This document shows positions 1-13,927 of a stretch of 64,000 nucleotides of DNA, one piece after another. Within the stretch, counting starts at the first letter, position 1; every line of letters starts with the position of its first letter. Both the position numbers and the translations under genes were made by a program. The DNA is from Cyanophora paradoxa (taxonomy: Eukaryota; Glaucocystophyceae; Cyanophorales; Cyanophoraceae). The notes beneath the pieces are model-generated. The model was not told where the DNA came from, ran no database searches, and saw only the letters and a list, made by a program, of their open reading frames with translations. The stretch is from the NCBI GenBank assembly GCA_004431415.1, contig QPMI01000255.1, forward strand, positions 40,641 through 104,640, written 5' to 3'.

Positions 1-3000
1 TCTCCGCCCGAGGCGGCCCGATAGTCCTTGAGCTCCGAGAGGTGTCTCTGTCGCCGGGGTCCTCGCTCAAGGTCACTCGAACCCGCGAGACGCCTGTCGC
101 GCGTCTCGGACCGCGCGTGCACGTGACGCGCGGCATCTGCAGGTCTACGACACATCGAACCCCCTGGATCCCGTGGAGCTGGGGCGCTTCGAGCTGCAGG
201 GGGTCCAGCGGGGCAGCTCCGTTGCCGTCACGTCGCCCTCCTCGAGGCTGCGCGTGGCCCTGCAGTGCGGGGTGGGGTCGCGCACGGGCAACTTCACCGC
301 CGCCGCCCGCTCGAGTGCGACCCAGTACTAGTCGCTCCGCAGCTCGGCGCACATTTACTGAAGCGACACATCGCGCGCGTGCGCGCAGCGTCCGGGGCCG
401 CCATCATCCTTCACGCGGACCTCGCACGCATGGAGGCCGATTTCGGCGACGTCTCCCAAATCGCGAGGCAGTACGTCGAGGACGACGAGTCGTGCATGGT
501 CTCCGGTGCGCCCTGCCTCCGCATGCTCACGTGTGCCCGGACGCGTCGCGGTTCCGCGCTTTGACGCGCCAAGCAGCGCCGCGTCGGTCGATGCTCGGCG
601 CTGCGGGGCTCCACGGATTCGACGTGAAGGCCGCCGTGCCGGGCGCGTTCCTCGTCGTCCCGGTGCGCCTCGCCTTCTGGGCCACCTCGCGGGACGCGTC
701 CGATGGGGGGCCGTGCACGTGCACGTGCAGCTGGGCGGGCTGCTGCAGGCGCGCGACCTGGGAGCGCCCTTCTACTTCAAGGCCTCCCTCTCCCTGACGA
801 CGCCGGCCGAGAGCGCCGCCCAGGCCCTCTCCACCGTCAGCGTCAGCCTCGGCAACGTCCCCCGCTCCCTCTGCGAGGAGGGCGCCCAGGCCTCCCTCCA
901 GCAGCTCCGCTCCTTCTTCTCCACCGACACCGGCCACCTCACGGTCCGCCCCGGGCCGGCCCGCCGCCCGCTCGCGCCGACGGGCCTGGGCGGGCGGCAG
1001 GGGGTCTCCGTCGCTCTGCGGCTCGACGGCAAAGCCCCTGCCGCCCCGCTGGCCCTCAGCCTGCGCCCCGCAGTGCTGGCCTTCGACGGGCGGCGGAACG
1101 GGGACAGCTTCTTCCCGGCGGTCATCGAGGCGCCCCCGAACCTCACCGACGCGACCTCACGCACGGGTCACTGGCGCCTGCACGTCTCGTACCTGCCCCG
1201 GCTGGCGGCCTCTGGCGACGCCTCAAAAGCGGCCGCCGAGCTCTCGTTCTACACCGAGCGCAACCAGCAGTCGACCGCCCTCCTGAGCCGGTGAGGCGCT
1301 CGAGCCCTTCGAGCTTTGATTCCGCGCGGCCGGTGCTCACTGTTGCTGCCTGCACCTGCGACAGGCGGGTGGTGCAGCACAACTTCGCAACCGTCCACGC
1401 GAACCTCGCACTCATCATCGGCGCACGCTCCCTCGTGTGCAGTTCCCCGCCACCTCGCGGCGTCTACTTATGTGCGCACAGTCTCCCGTGCGAGTGGAAG
1501 AGATCGCCGTCCTTCGCGCTGGAACCATCATTGCGGTCACTCGCAACTCGGGCCCCTTGTCAGGCGGCAATGTCGTCACCATTTCAGGGGAATTCCTCGG
1601 CGTGGAGGCCGAGCCTTCCGATGTGTACCGGGTCGACCTCTGTGGCGTTCCTGTCGATGCGATCGTTCGTCCCGCCCCGCCCGCCGTCGCTTGCGATTGC
1701 AGGCCAGTGACAACGGGGGCGGGCGGCGCAGCTGCACAGCTCGAGCTCGCAGGTCGTCGTGCGAGTCGGGGACGCGCGGCGGGCAGCGCTCTCGCAGCTG
1801 ACGGGGGAGGTCATCGTCTACTCGCGGCTCCTCTTCAGAACCACCAGCATGCCGGAGGCGTACACGTACCTGCCCCGTGCGCGACGCTTTCGTTCCGATT
1901 CCCCAGAGCGCACCGGGCTGCATGCGTGACCCTCACTGCAGCTGGGTCAATCGATTCCGTGGATCCCGCCTCGGGGCCGTACCACGGCGGAAACCGAGGT
2001 CCTTCACATTCAGATGGAAATGAATCCCTGAACCCTCTGACACGTACATTGACGTCGCCCGCAGTTACAATCAAAGGCAGGTTTTTCGCGGAGAACTGGG
2101 ATTCCATCTCGGCCGTCACATTCGGCGACTTCGTCGCCGAAATCCTCTATGAATTCGCGCCCAGCGATCGCCTGGTGGTCGTGCGGGCCCCGCCGGCGAA
2201 TGCGACGTTTGACGCGACCGTCCCGGTCTCCGTCCGCTCCGCCTCGCGCGGCTCCACCGACGTCCTTGCGTGCACCAGCTGCCTCTACAGATACAATCCA
2301 GGTGCAGAGGGCGCCGACCTGATGGCGGGACGGGCCCCCTAACGCCGCGCGCGCAGCGTGCCGAGTGACGGGGGCGGCGCCCAGCAACGGGCGGCTCTCG
2401 GGGGGCACCTCCGTGACGCTCCAGGGAGAGTTCTACGCCGGCACCGCCGCCTCGGACGCCGACCTGACCCTCGCCGGCGTCCCCGTCGCCAGCCTCGCCG
2501 GCCTCAACTTCGAGAGCCCGAGCACTCCCGTCAGCTCCCTCGTCGTCGTCACGCGACCCGCCCCCAACCCGCAGGACGGGAGCATCAACGCCACCTTCGC
2601 GAGCCACGGCGTCTGCCTCAAGGGGCCCGGCGCCGTCTGGACCTACAACCCGGAGCCCGTCCTCGCGTCCATCACGCCGGACCACGGGTCGCGGCACGAG
2701 GAGACGGCACGGGCTGTGATCAGGGGCGAGAACCTGGCGGCGGGCGCCGGCGACCTGGAGCTGGTGCGGCTGGTCTGTGAGGACGGCTCGGTGGTCGCCG
2801 GGGCCCCGCTCTCCGTGAACCTCACCCACGTGGAGGTCGCCTTCCCGCCACTGGCGAGCCGTGCGCAGACCTCGCGCAGCGCCACCGACTGCTCGCTGGA
2901 GATGCGCTCCACCAGCCGCGGCCGCGGCGAGCTGCCGCGCGCGTTCCGCTACCACGCCTCGCCCGGCCTCTACGGCTCGCGGCTGCTGGAGGCGGGGGCG

Positions 3001-6000
3001 GAGGGGAGGGCGACCACCGTCCAGCTCTCCCTCGTCGACGTCGACCTCGACACCGCCATCATCACCGTCTGCGGCCTCCCCTGCGTTTTCTCCGACCGAG
3101 GCCTCCCCATCGACCTGCGGAACGGGTCGGTACAAGTCACCGCCGACGTGTTGGGGTGCGCGTGTGCATGCGCCTGATTTCCGAGCTTGTTTTGCGTTGG
3201 GATGACGCTCGGGGTCGCAGCCTTCCCTCGGGTCTGGCGCTGAATTTCGCCTCCACCTTCGTTGCAATCCAGAGCCAGGCCGTGCCCTTCTGCTCCGTCC
3301 GCTTCATCTCCCCTTCCTCCGCAGCTCTGGACGGCGGCGCTCCCACGCAGCTCACCATCGCGTACGCGTCCAGCCTTGCTAGCGCGACGGCAATTGTGTC
3401 GCGCGTCTTTCTCGCGGGCGTCGAGGCGACCGTGAAGCCCCACGACCCCGGCGCCTCGGCCATCGGGGTGCTGGTCGGGAAATCGGATCGCACGCTCTCC
3501 TCTGACGCGTCCGGTCCCGTCCTTGCTATGCTGGGGAGCGGCCAGTGGTGCTCCCGCGCGCCCTTCAACGCCGATTTCGCGTACCGCGGGAAGGGCTCCC
3601 TGCTCCGCATCCTCCCCATCCACGGTCCCAACGCGGGCGGCGTGCGCGCGCGTCGCGCTTGCTGATTGCGAGATCTAGCTATATATAGAGCGAGCTCAAG
3701 AATATCCAGCTTGATTTGTTTCTGCCTGCGCAGTTCCCTGTGACGATCGTTGGATGTGACATGGCCGAAGGCGCCAGCGACGTCGAATCTGTTCAGTTCC
3801 AGTGCAAGGGCGAGGCTGCAGCTGGCGGGGCGGCGCCCCCACCGTACAACGTCACTTTCGGCTCTTCCGACTACACCTGGCGGGATGTCTGGACGGCCGA
3901 GGAGACGGCCGCAGTCGCATCTGTCAACGCGACTTGCGGGACGGCTGTTCGGAAAGTTCTCGCAATCAAGGCTGTCCCAACCGCCACCCTCTCTGCTTTC
4001 ACGGAATGCAGCGTGGAAGTGAAGTCCTACGTGCGCGGCCGCATTGTCTCAACGGAACCGTTTAAGTATCACGCAAGTGCGCGGATGCCGCTGCAGGCCG
4101 TTGACGCAAATTCGTCCGTTGACGCAAATTCCTCCGCAGTCGCCCGACTGACACAAGAGCCCAGTCTTATGAAGGGATACCTCGACGGGGGGACGATTAT
4201 CACCCTCACCGGGACTGACTTGATCTTAACCGCGGGGACTCAGGCGACTGCACTTGTGGCCGGCATCTCAGCGAAGATCGTTTTGCGCACTGTTCTGAGC
4301 GAGGTGCGCGGAGAAATGCAGGTGGTCCTGAACACAAGCCGGTCCGTTTGCGATATCAATTGCACTAGCGCTGCGAGCTCCTTCCTTCACGTTCTTGCGC
4401 TCGTTGATCGGCGACTTAGGGTTGATGAAGCTACGCTGGACCTGTCTTCTAGCGCAAATGGAGTAACGGGCCCAATCGTCCTTTCGTCCGGAGGCAGATC
4501 CTTCTCCAGTTCGGGCAACTTCACGTATCGGGTGCCCTGCGTATCCGTACGTCTCCTTCGATTCGGGACGCTCACGGCGTGACGCCAGGGGATCTACCGG
4601 GCGCGGCCGTCCCTCATGGCGCTGGACAGCAAGGACCGGCAGCTGACGGTCTCGGGGATCGACCTCCTCTCCGACGGCCTCACCAGCGACGCCCGCCGCC
4701 CCCGCGTCTGGGTCGCCGGCCTCGAGGTCCCCGTCCAGATCGACGACAGCCTCGGCCTCGAGCGCGCCGCCCTCCGCGCCACCCTCCCCAACGCGACCGC
4801 CCTCTACAGCGCCGGCATCGACACCGGCCCCGCCGAGATTGTCGTGCAGCTCGCCCGCGACGGCGCTCAGCTCACGACACGGCGCCAGCGAGCCCTCCAG
4901 TTCGTGGGCATCAAGAGTGTCACGCCGGACGTCGGCTCGACGGAGGGCGGCGAGACGCTCACCGTCACCGGCAACTACATCACACCCTCCGCAGACCCCG
5001 CAAGCTACGTCGTGAGCCTCGTCAGCGCCGACGGGAGCGCGACGCTACCATTGACCGTCGCGGAAGTGCGCACCAACTCCTCGAGCATTGTCGTCCTCGT
5101 CCCCCGCGCCTCGGAGACGGCCTCGGTGCGGGTCCCCTCCGGACTCTACGACCTTGCCATCTCCGCCCGGACGGCGGCCGGCGAGGCCGCCTCGGACTTC
5201 AGCAGGCCATCCCTCTTCACGATGTTCGGCATCGACCGCGTCGCCCCCGAGTGGGGCCCCCTCGATGGCGGCACGCCCCTGACCCTCACCGGGCGCTGGC
5301 CCGCAGGCCCTCTCACCTGCTCCGTCAAGGGCGTCCCGGCTGCCCTGGACGCGGTGGCCTCCGGCGTTCCCCTCGCCTCGGGGACCGTCGTTGCAGCGGC
5401 GGCGGGAGCGGTCGTCATCAGAACAGGGAGCGCCCGGGCGGCGAATGTGGCGACCGGATACGGGACGGTCAGCTGCCGTGCAGCTGCGGGAACAATGAGC
5501 GTATCCTCCCACTTCACATCGTTCATGTACACCGGAGTGCATGACATTCAGCCGAAGTCCGTCCCCCTCTCGGATGTAAAAACGGTGCGCTGGCCCTGGA
5601 ATTCAATTCTATCGAGTTCCAGTCAATTTTCCAAGCAAACACTGGAGCTCACTACGAATTCGTCGCAGGTCACACTTTTCGGAGCGCGGCTCTTCTCATA
5701 CGACCAGACGGAGGCCCCGCGCGTGACAGTGACCATGGACGGAGATCCGCAGCGCTCTTTGCAGCTGGGATCCGGTGGAACTTCAAAAGCCCTGCTCTTG
5801 TCCAATACATCCGCCAGCGGTGTCCATGTGAGTCGCTGCTGCCGATCGCGAGTCCTTTGATAGGAAGCGGCCTGTGATTGATTTACCACAGGAACTTTAT
5901 GTGACGATTCCGGACACGTCTTCCCTCGGAACTGGCTTCCTCACTTTCACAATAGACAGCGCGCTGTTTGGTGTGACGCACGACAGCCCGGCAATTGAAG

Positions 6001-9000
6001 CTGAAGTCTGGGGAATAGATCGAGTCTCACCCTCGGAAGGTGCGTTAAAATTCGCTGCTCGATATCGATGTCACGATCGTGCACCAAAACACATGCACAA
6101 ATGCATCCGCTTTCAGGCTCAGTGCGCGGCGGCGACCGCGTGACCCTCGTTGGGAGAAACATGCTCCTTGGCTCCGTGGCCGCTCAGCTCCACTCGTTCT
6201 TGATCGGGGGCCTGCCAGCGACACTCGCATCCGACATACAGATAGCTGCCAGTGGCGTCCAGCGCATTGTGGTCGTCACTGCGTCATCGTGCGACAACCT
6301 CCAGTCGGACAGATCGTCGGGTGGCTTGGTGGCCGTGCAAATCGCTTCCGGCGCGTCCGGGTCGCGGCTGAAGCGGGACCGAATGTTCACCTACTTCGGG
6401 CGCTGCCCGTCAGCGAGCAGCACGGACGGGCAGGAACCCGACGCAGGGTTAACGGAGTACGATGATGGGCACACCTTCGTGTTCACATTGGCCCTCCCGT
6501 TCGAGAAGGCGCTTGCCGACCGGACGCAGTACATTGAGCTGCTGCTGCAGCGGGTAGCGCAGGCGCTCGGGGTGGCGCGGGGCGACGTCCGCGTCTCGCT
6601 GCTGGTAAAGGGGTCCACGAAGTTCCTCGTGCAGGCGACCAGCGCCGCCGCGCGCGCAAGCATCGACGCCGCCTTCCAGGTGCGGCCCTCTCTTCGCCTT
6701 CGACGTTTCCAAGTGCCCACTCTCCTCGCGCTCGTAGGAGCTGGCCTCGAGCGCGTCTGGCAGCCTCGCTCCTGCCATGAACATCGAAGTCGACGGCTAC
6801 GGGCTGACTGCGGCGCCGGTTGCCGTCAGCGGCACAGCCGTGTTGCCGACGCGCTGGGCGTGCGGCGAAAATTACGCCGCCGGCGACGGCTGCGACTGCG
6901 GCTGCGGCGTCTTCGATCCCGACTGCGCCTCAGAGCCGGGTGTCTCCAATAATGACATCGTCTGCTCGGCGGGTGGCTCGCGGTGCGCGAATGCGTCTCC
7001 GAATTCGACCTGCCGGTCGGCACCGGTATTAATATTGATGTCGCATCTTGGCGCAGGTATTCAGCCTATTCCCGAAGCAACGGCGCGGAGCTCGCGGGGC
7101 CCTGCACGTACTGCCCGATTGTGCCTCCGGATGCTCGGTCCCGCACGCAGGCCGCAGCCGACAGCCGAGCGCACCGATACGTTTGGTACTCGCCACTGCG
7201 CTGCTCTTCGGAGACCGACAGTTGCTACGGGGGGGACGACATGGTCAACGACGGCTCCTTCCTGCGGCCCTTCGAGAGCGTCGCGCGGGCGCTCGAGGGG
7301 CTCGCGGCCAACGCGACGGTCCACCTTCTCCCCGGCAGGCACAGGTGGACGGCGTGCGACGAGGGCTTCTGGGCGCACGTCAGCGACGGTGGGCGCGCCC
7401 TCGACCTCGAGATCGCCTCCCTCAGCGGCGCCTCCTTCACAATCGTGGAGGTCGAGCGCGGCTGCGGCTTCCTTAGCGTCGCCTTCTCTCACCCTGACAG
7501 CCGCCTGAGAATCTCCGGCTTGCGCTTCTCGGGTGGAGGAGGCGCTCCCCTCCTGCAACTCTCCCTGGCGGACGGGGCGCGAGCCACAATTGACGGATCT
7601 GTCTTCGACGGGTCCTCCTTCAGAGCCGAGCCGGCATCCATGAGTGCACAAGCCGTCATAACCCTCGACGGCGGTGCACTCTTCAACGTGTCCAACACCG
7701 TGTTCAGAAGCTTCACTGCGGCAGCCACAAGCAGCGTAGTTGCCGTCACCCGTGTCAGGACGCTGCTGCTTGACGGCATAACGTTCATCAAAAACGCTCT
7801 GCGGGGCCCAGGTGTGGCTCTGTCGGCGTCAACCGTCGGCAGCCTCGTTATTCGCAGGAGCACCTTTGCCGACAATACGGCAAACTCGTGCGTGCAACCC
7901 GACCCGTTGCATCTATCGCGTCTGACTCGAAAAACACGCAAAGAACTTCGGGAGGGGCGATTCTCGCAAGCGTTGTCTCGGCAGAGGTCGCCGACAGCAG
8001 TTTTATGCGAAACGTGGCCGGAGCTGGCACCTTGTCGGAAGAAGCTGCAGCTGGGCAATCGCTCCTGGAAGGCGGCGCAGCGCTTGCTTTGATTCTTCGG
8101 GCGCGGGAAGCAAAGGTGCTGCGTTATCCGTATTTTATTCAAAGAGCCTGCCCGAGCTTTCACTCGCAGGCGACGCTGCGGAATTGCTCTTTCTCAGATA
8201 ACCGCGCCTCGAGCGAGATGGTGGCCGCGCCCGCAGCAGGAGGCGCCGTCGGCGTCCGCGACACAACTAACTCCGTCCCGTCTACAAGCACGGTACTCAT
8301 TGAATCTTGCACTTTCTCGAACAACAAGGTTCGCCAAAGCCCGCCCATGGATATCGATCGTCAACGATTGCGCTTGCGATGTATGATATCGGTCCCCATG
8401 AAACAGGCTCCGCGGATCGGTGGCGCCATGGCAATCGCTGATGTCGGAAACGCAACTGTCGTCGACTCTGTATTTAACGGAAACAGCGGCGAATGGTGCC
8501 CCTGCGGAGACGGCGCGTCTGGCGGTGGCTCCTCGAGATTCGAGTTTGGAGGCGGGGCTGTGTACGTCGGTGGACGCGCATCCGGCAGGAGGCTCGCCGT
8601 CATCAACTCCATCTTCGCAAACAATTCGGACACGGGCTGCAGCGCCCTGGCTGCAGGCAGCGAGCAGTTTGGCGGTGGCGCCATTCTCGCCAAGCAGCTC
8701 GCCGCGCTCGTCGTTCGGGGAACGGCTTTCGCGGCCAATCGCGCGAGCGGTGCAGGAGGGGCGATCCTCCTGGCCGGCTCCTCGTCCGACGGGGGCGACC
8801 CGCTCACCGTCGACATCGAGTGGAGCCGATTCGAAAACTGCACCTCAGCGCAGAGCGGGGGGGCCCTGCTCGTCCCGGACTACGCCAGCCAGCTCTCGCT
8901 CGTTGCGTCGTCCTTCGAGCGCTGCTCGAGCCTCGTGGAAGGCGGAGCCGTCTCCTCGAAGGCCACCACGACATCGGTGGACGCGTGCACGTTCCTCCGC

Positions 9001-12000
9001 TGCGGTGCGGAGGGGCGCACGCTTGGGGCGTCTCTTTACATCGAGCACCGCTCCTCGTCGAGGCTGCGGGCGAGCACTTTCATTGGGGGGAGGGGCCGCC
9101 AAGGCGGTGCGATCTACTTTGCGGCCGGCGACCTTGCGGCGGCGGTGCCTCTTGCCGCCGAGGGGGCGTCTGGGACGTGCAGCCCAAGCTCGCAGCCGGC
9201 GGCGGCGAGCTCCGCGCGCGAGTCTTCAGCGGGCGCTGTGACCCTCGAGGACCTGACGTTGACGGACTCTAGAACGACGGACTACGGCGGGGCCCTTGTC
9301 CTCGAAGGGCTGCTCCAGCTGCAGGCCAGCAACGTGCGAATATCTCATGCAGCGAGCGGGACGAAGGGCGGGGCGGTGTACGTCGACTCGGAGAGCACGT
9401 CCAACGATGTCCTCTTCCGGGACTCGAGCTTCAGCGAGTGCTCGGCCTTCACCGGCGGCTGCGTCTTCGTCGCCAACTCCGAGGCGCTCCGCTTCGAGAA
9501 CGTGACCCTCGCCGGCGGCCAGTCGCAGGAGAACGGGGGCGGCCTCGCCATGGACGACGGGTCGGCCACCTGCCACCGCTGCCTCTTCCGGGACTGCCAG
9601 GCGGAGAGCGGGGGCGCCGTGTACGTCACCGGATTCGCCTCCTTCGAGATGGCCAACTCCACGGCCCTCTCGTCCACCGCTCGTCAGGACGGTGCGCAGC
9701 CGCCGCCGTCGGTTCGCTAACTTGCAATAGCACCTCTGACCGCCTCGTCGCGCAGGGGGTGCGATCGTGGCAAACGGGCAAGCGACGCTGCGGTTGACGA
9801 AGTCGCTCATTTCCGGGGCCCAGGCGGTCAGCGGACGGGGCGGCGGCCTCTTCTGCACCAAGCAGTCGCGCTGCTTGCTCCAGAACTCTTTAGTGGCCGA
9901 ATCTGTGGCGAAGAGCGGCGGCTGCGTGGCAGTGCATGCGACCGGCTCGATCTCGTTCGTGCACGGCCTGATGTCGGGGTGCCGCTCGGAGCTCCAGGGC
10001 GGGTGCGTCAACGCGCAGGGCGAGCCGCTCTCGGGGCACACGCACCTTCGCCTCGAGGGCTCCAACGTGACGGGCTGCGTGGCTGGGATCGCCGGCGGCG
10101 GCGTCGCGTCCAGCGAGCGCGCCGTCGTTCGCGTCGCACAGTGCTCTTTTGTAGAGAACGTCGCCGGCCAGGCCGCTCTGGCCGGCAGCACCGGCGGAGG
10201 AGAAACCCAGGTCGGCGACGCGGGGGCCCTGCATGCCGCTGGGCAGTCTCTCGTCGCGGTCTCTTCGACGGTGTTCGTTGGCAATACCGCGCGGCGACGC
10301 GGCGGCGCTCTCGCGACCGATGCCTACGCCACAGTATCCGTTAACGGATCGACTTTCAAGTACAACCGAGCAGGTACTTTTAATATAAATATTTATGAGA
10401 GTGGAGAGACCAGCGTTGTCGCACGACTCGGCAAACATCGGCCAAGCTGAGCTTGCGCAGGGGATGGAGGCGTTCTGCACTCGTCGGGCGCCTTCGTCGA
10501 GCTTCGGCTCTGCACGGGGGCGCACAACTTCGCATCGCGGGGCGGGGCCGTGTTCGCGTCCAGGGGGAACCTCACCCTGGACTCGACGACCCTGGAGGAG
10601 AACGTCGCGGGCCAGCACGGCGGCGGCCTCTTCGTGGAGCCACAGGCGTGCGACGCCCTGACGCTGCGCGACGCCGCCCTGCTGCGCAACAACGCGCACG
10701 AGGGCGGCGGCGGCGTCTTCTACAGCGCGCGCGACCTCTCCACCTGCGGCCTCTTCTCGCCCGAGGCGTGCAGGCAGTACTCCGAGAACACGGCCGGCTA
10801 CGGCGCGGCGTGCGCCGCGCCGCCTCGGCGCATCGTCCCGACGCTCTTGACGGAGCCGATCGGGGTGGCGAGCGCCAAGCCCCTCCTGATACAGGTGATG
10901 ATGGAGGATGCGTACGGGTGCGCAATTGCACCCCCTCCCCCGTCGGCGCCCCATATATATGCGCGCTCTGATGCGCGCCCCGCCAGCCAAACCGTCACAG
11001 ATTCCGGGCCCCTAGCCCAGGTGTCCGCTGTTTCCGGTAGCTTGAGCTTCGTGTCGGGTGCGCGAGCTGCACTTCCGTCCCAAAATTGTATTGATCGCGG
11101 TCGCGGCTGAGCACGGCGAGCGCAGGGACGACGGTCAACGCGACGTCCAAGGGCGTGGCGCTGCTCTCTGACGTACGGCTTACAGACATGCCGGGGGGCG
11201 CCTACAACGTCTCTGTCTCCGTGGCCGACCGGCAGCTCGAGCCGGTCCTCCTCAGCGTCTTCCTCCGCAAGTGCATTCCGGGCGAGATCCATGACAGGGT
11301 CGCCCGTATCTGCTCCGAATGGTACGTATACGTATACGGAATTGCAGTAACTGATCTACTGTTTAAACTCGCTGAATTGTTCGTCGATCTGCAGCGGCCC
11401 GAACTTCTTCAGCCTGAATCCCGACGACGCGTCCTGCAACAGATGTGTTGAGGGCGCGGTCTGCGAGGGAGGGGCGGTCATCTACGCCAAACCGTGCGCT
11501 GTTCGATTTCATCAACATCGCTGCTCGCTGCCCGCACGGCTTCTGACACGCGCTGGCAGTGGCTGGTTCCAGAGCGAGTACGACCCCTCCATGTTCATCG
11601 AGTGCCCGAACGGCGAAGAGAGTTGCCTGGGCGGAAAGCCGCAGGAGCTCTTGCAGCAAACACCGACGCTAGCAACTGAGTGCGGGAGCGACGCATCGGG
11701 GGCGGCAAACAGCTCTTCAAACTCGACGGCGTGCATACGACGGCGCAGGCTCTCCGGGGCGACCGCTGTGGCCGGCGGCGCTCAGCTCGAGGTCCCAGCG
11801 CCGGCGTTCCGGACGGCGTGCCAGTCGGGCTACCGCGGACCGCTCTGCGGCTCGTGCGGGACGGGCTTCGGGAGGGCCGGCGAGTTCGCCTGCTCCAAGT
11901 GCCAGTCTGCCGCCATGTCCGCCGTCATCGGCATCTCCGCTGCCATCGCCTTCCTCTTCTTCGCCGGGTCAGTCCTTCCCGCGGCATTTGTCGTGCACCT

Positions 12001-13878
12001 TGGGAACAATTTCGCGCACGCACGCGTTTTTGGGACTTTCCGGCAAATTTAGGACACTTTCTCAAAACTCTGGGGGACATTGTCAACCGCATTTGCGTGC
12101 CTAGAAATTATGATATTAATCTCGGGTGCATTCGAGCGATTTTGCGCTGTTTAAGGGCACTTTCGCGCAAGTCTGAGGCATTTCGCGCTAATTCGGGACA
12201 CTTTCGCGCACATATCGTGCACTTTTGCACTTCAGTGCAAGCATAAAGCGCTTTCACAGGATTCACGGCTGCCGGGGCGCCACTGACTGGCGGGGCAGGT
12301 ACATCACGTGGACGACGATCCTGGACGCGAGCAACAAGGACGAGGAGGAGAAGCGAGGCCTCTTCCTGCAGATCCTCCTGGAGTTCCTCCAGCTGACGAC
12401 CCTCACGAAGCGGCTCTCCGTCCGCTGGCCATCCGTCCTCAACGGCCTCTTCGAGTCGGAAGAGGCGATGGTGCGCCCACCACAGCGTTGACGCCGACCA
12501 TGCGCATCTCTCGAACGCAAACGAGCGCCTTCGAATTCGATCCGGCCGTGACCGTCGGGGGCGTGCAGGTGAGCCCGACAGAGCAGGTCGTGAACCTGGA
12601 CTGCCTCCTGGGGCTCAGCCGCAACGACCAGTCCCGCCCCATCCGCACCATCTACATCAAACTCTTGTCCGCAGCAGCCCTCGCTTGCATGCCACGCTGC
12701 CCCGCGCGCGTGACAGCTAACCGGCGCTTGTAACTGCAGGTTCTACCTCCTGCTCCCGCTCGCTTCCTTCCGTGCGTTTCGCGAGAATTCGCAGCTTTGT
12801 CGACTCTCGGGTGCTCATAGAACTCCGTCTCTCGCAGTGATCCCGGTGTTGCTTGCGATCCTCGTGCCCCTTATGCACATCATGGCACAGCACGCGCGGC
12901 GGTGGGTGACGGCCCTGCTCCATCTCCTGCGGCTGAAGCGCGCGGCGAGCAACGATCACCGCAAGCTGGCGCTGCGCGGGACCCACTCGTCTTCGGCGAT
13001 GATGCTGGACAAGCTCTCCGGGATGAAGATCTACAGCGCGCAGTGGTGGGCCGGCACCAAGCACATCTACGTCGTCGGCTGCATCGTCCTCATCTTCTTC
13101 TTCCAGGTGCACTAGTACTGACGGAATATGACTTCGGCGCATCGAGTCTATTCTAATTTCGAGTCCGTTCACCGCTGACGCTTCGATGCGTCCGCAACGC
13201 AGCCGATGGTCATCGCACGCCTCACCTCCTTCTTTGGTGCTCACGCAACCCGAAGCGGCCCCTGGCCACGCACATGGCGCATGCTCACGTGCGCTCACGC
13301 ACAGGCTGCGTGAACATCGGCGGGGGCGTCTGGGTGTTAGCACAGGACTCGAGCATCGACTGCTCCTCCGCCGAGTACCGCACCTGGATCTTCGGCGTCA
13401 ACGTGCCCCTCCTCATGTGCGCCCCGTCTGCCGCCTCTGAAATCCCTCCGGGCGCTGCCCGCTGATCGCGAGCGCTGCGGGGCAGCTTCTACGGGCTGGG
13501 CATCCCGGCCGGGTTCGCCCTCTTCCTCTACCGGTACCGGGAGCGCATCCGGAACGACAGCGACGGCGACTTCCGCCTCTTCTTCTCCTTCCTCTACCGC
13601 GTCCGCCGCGCCCGCCCTCGAACCCCGCCGCAATGATTTCAGAGCGCGCGCCTCACGCGCCCCGCCCGCGAAACAGGGCTACGATCGGGAGCACTTCTAC
13701 TTTGCGTTCGTTCCCCCCCCCCCCCCCCCCCCCCCACTTCCGCCTCTTCTTCTCCTTCCTCTACCGCGTCCGCCGCGCCCGCCCTCGAACCCCGCCGCAA
13801 TGATTTCAGAGCGCGCGCCTCACGCGCCCCGCCCGCGAAACAGGGCTACGATCGGGAGCACTTCTACTTTGCGTTCGT

Positions 13879-13927
<49 letters not shown>

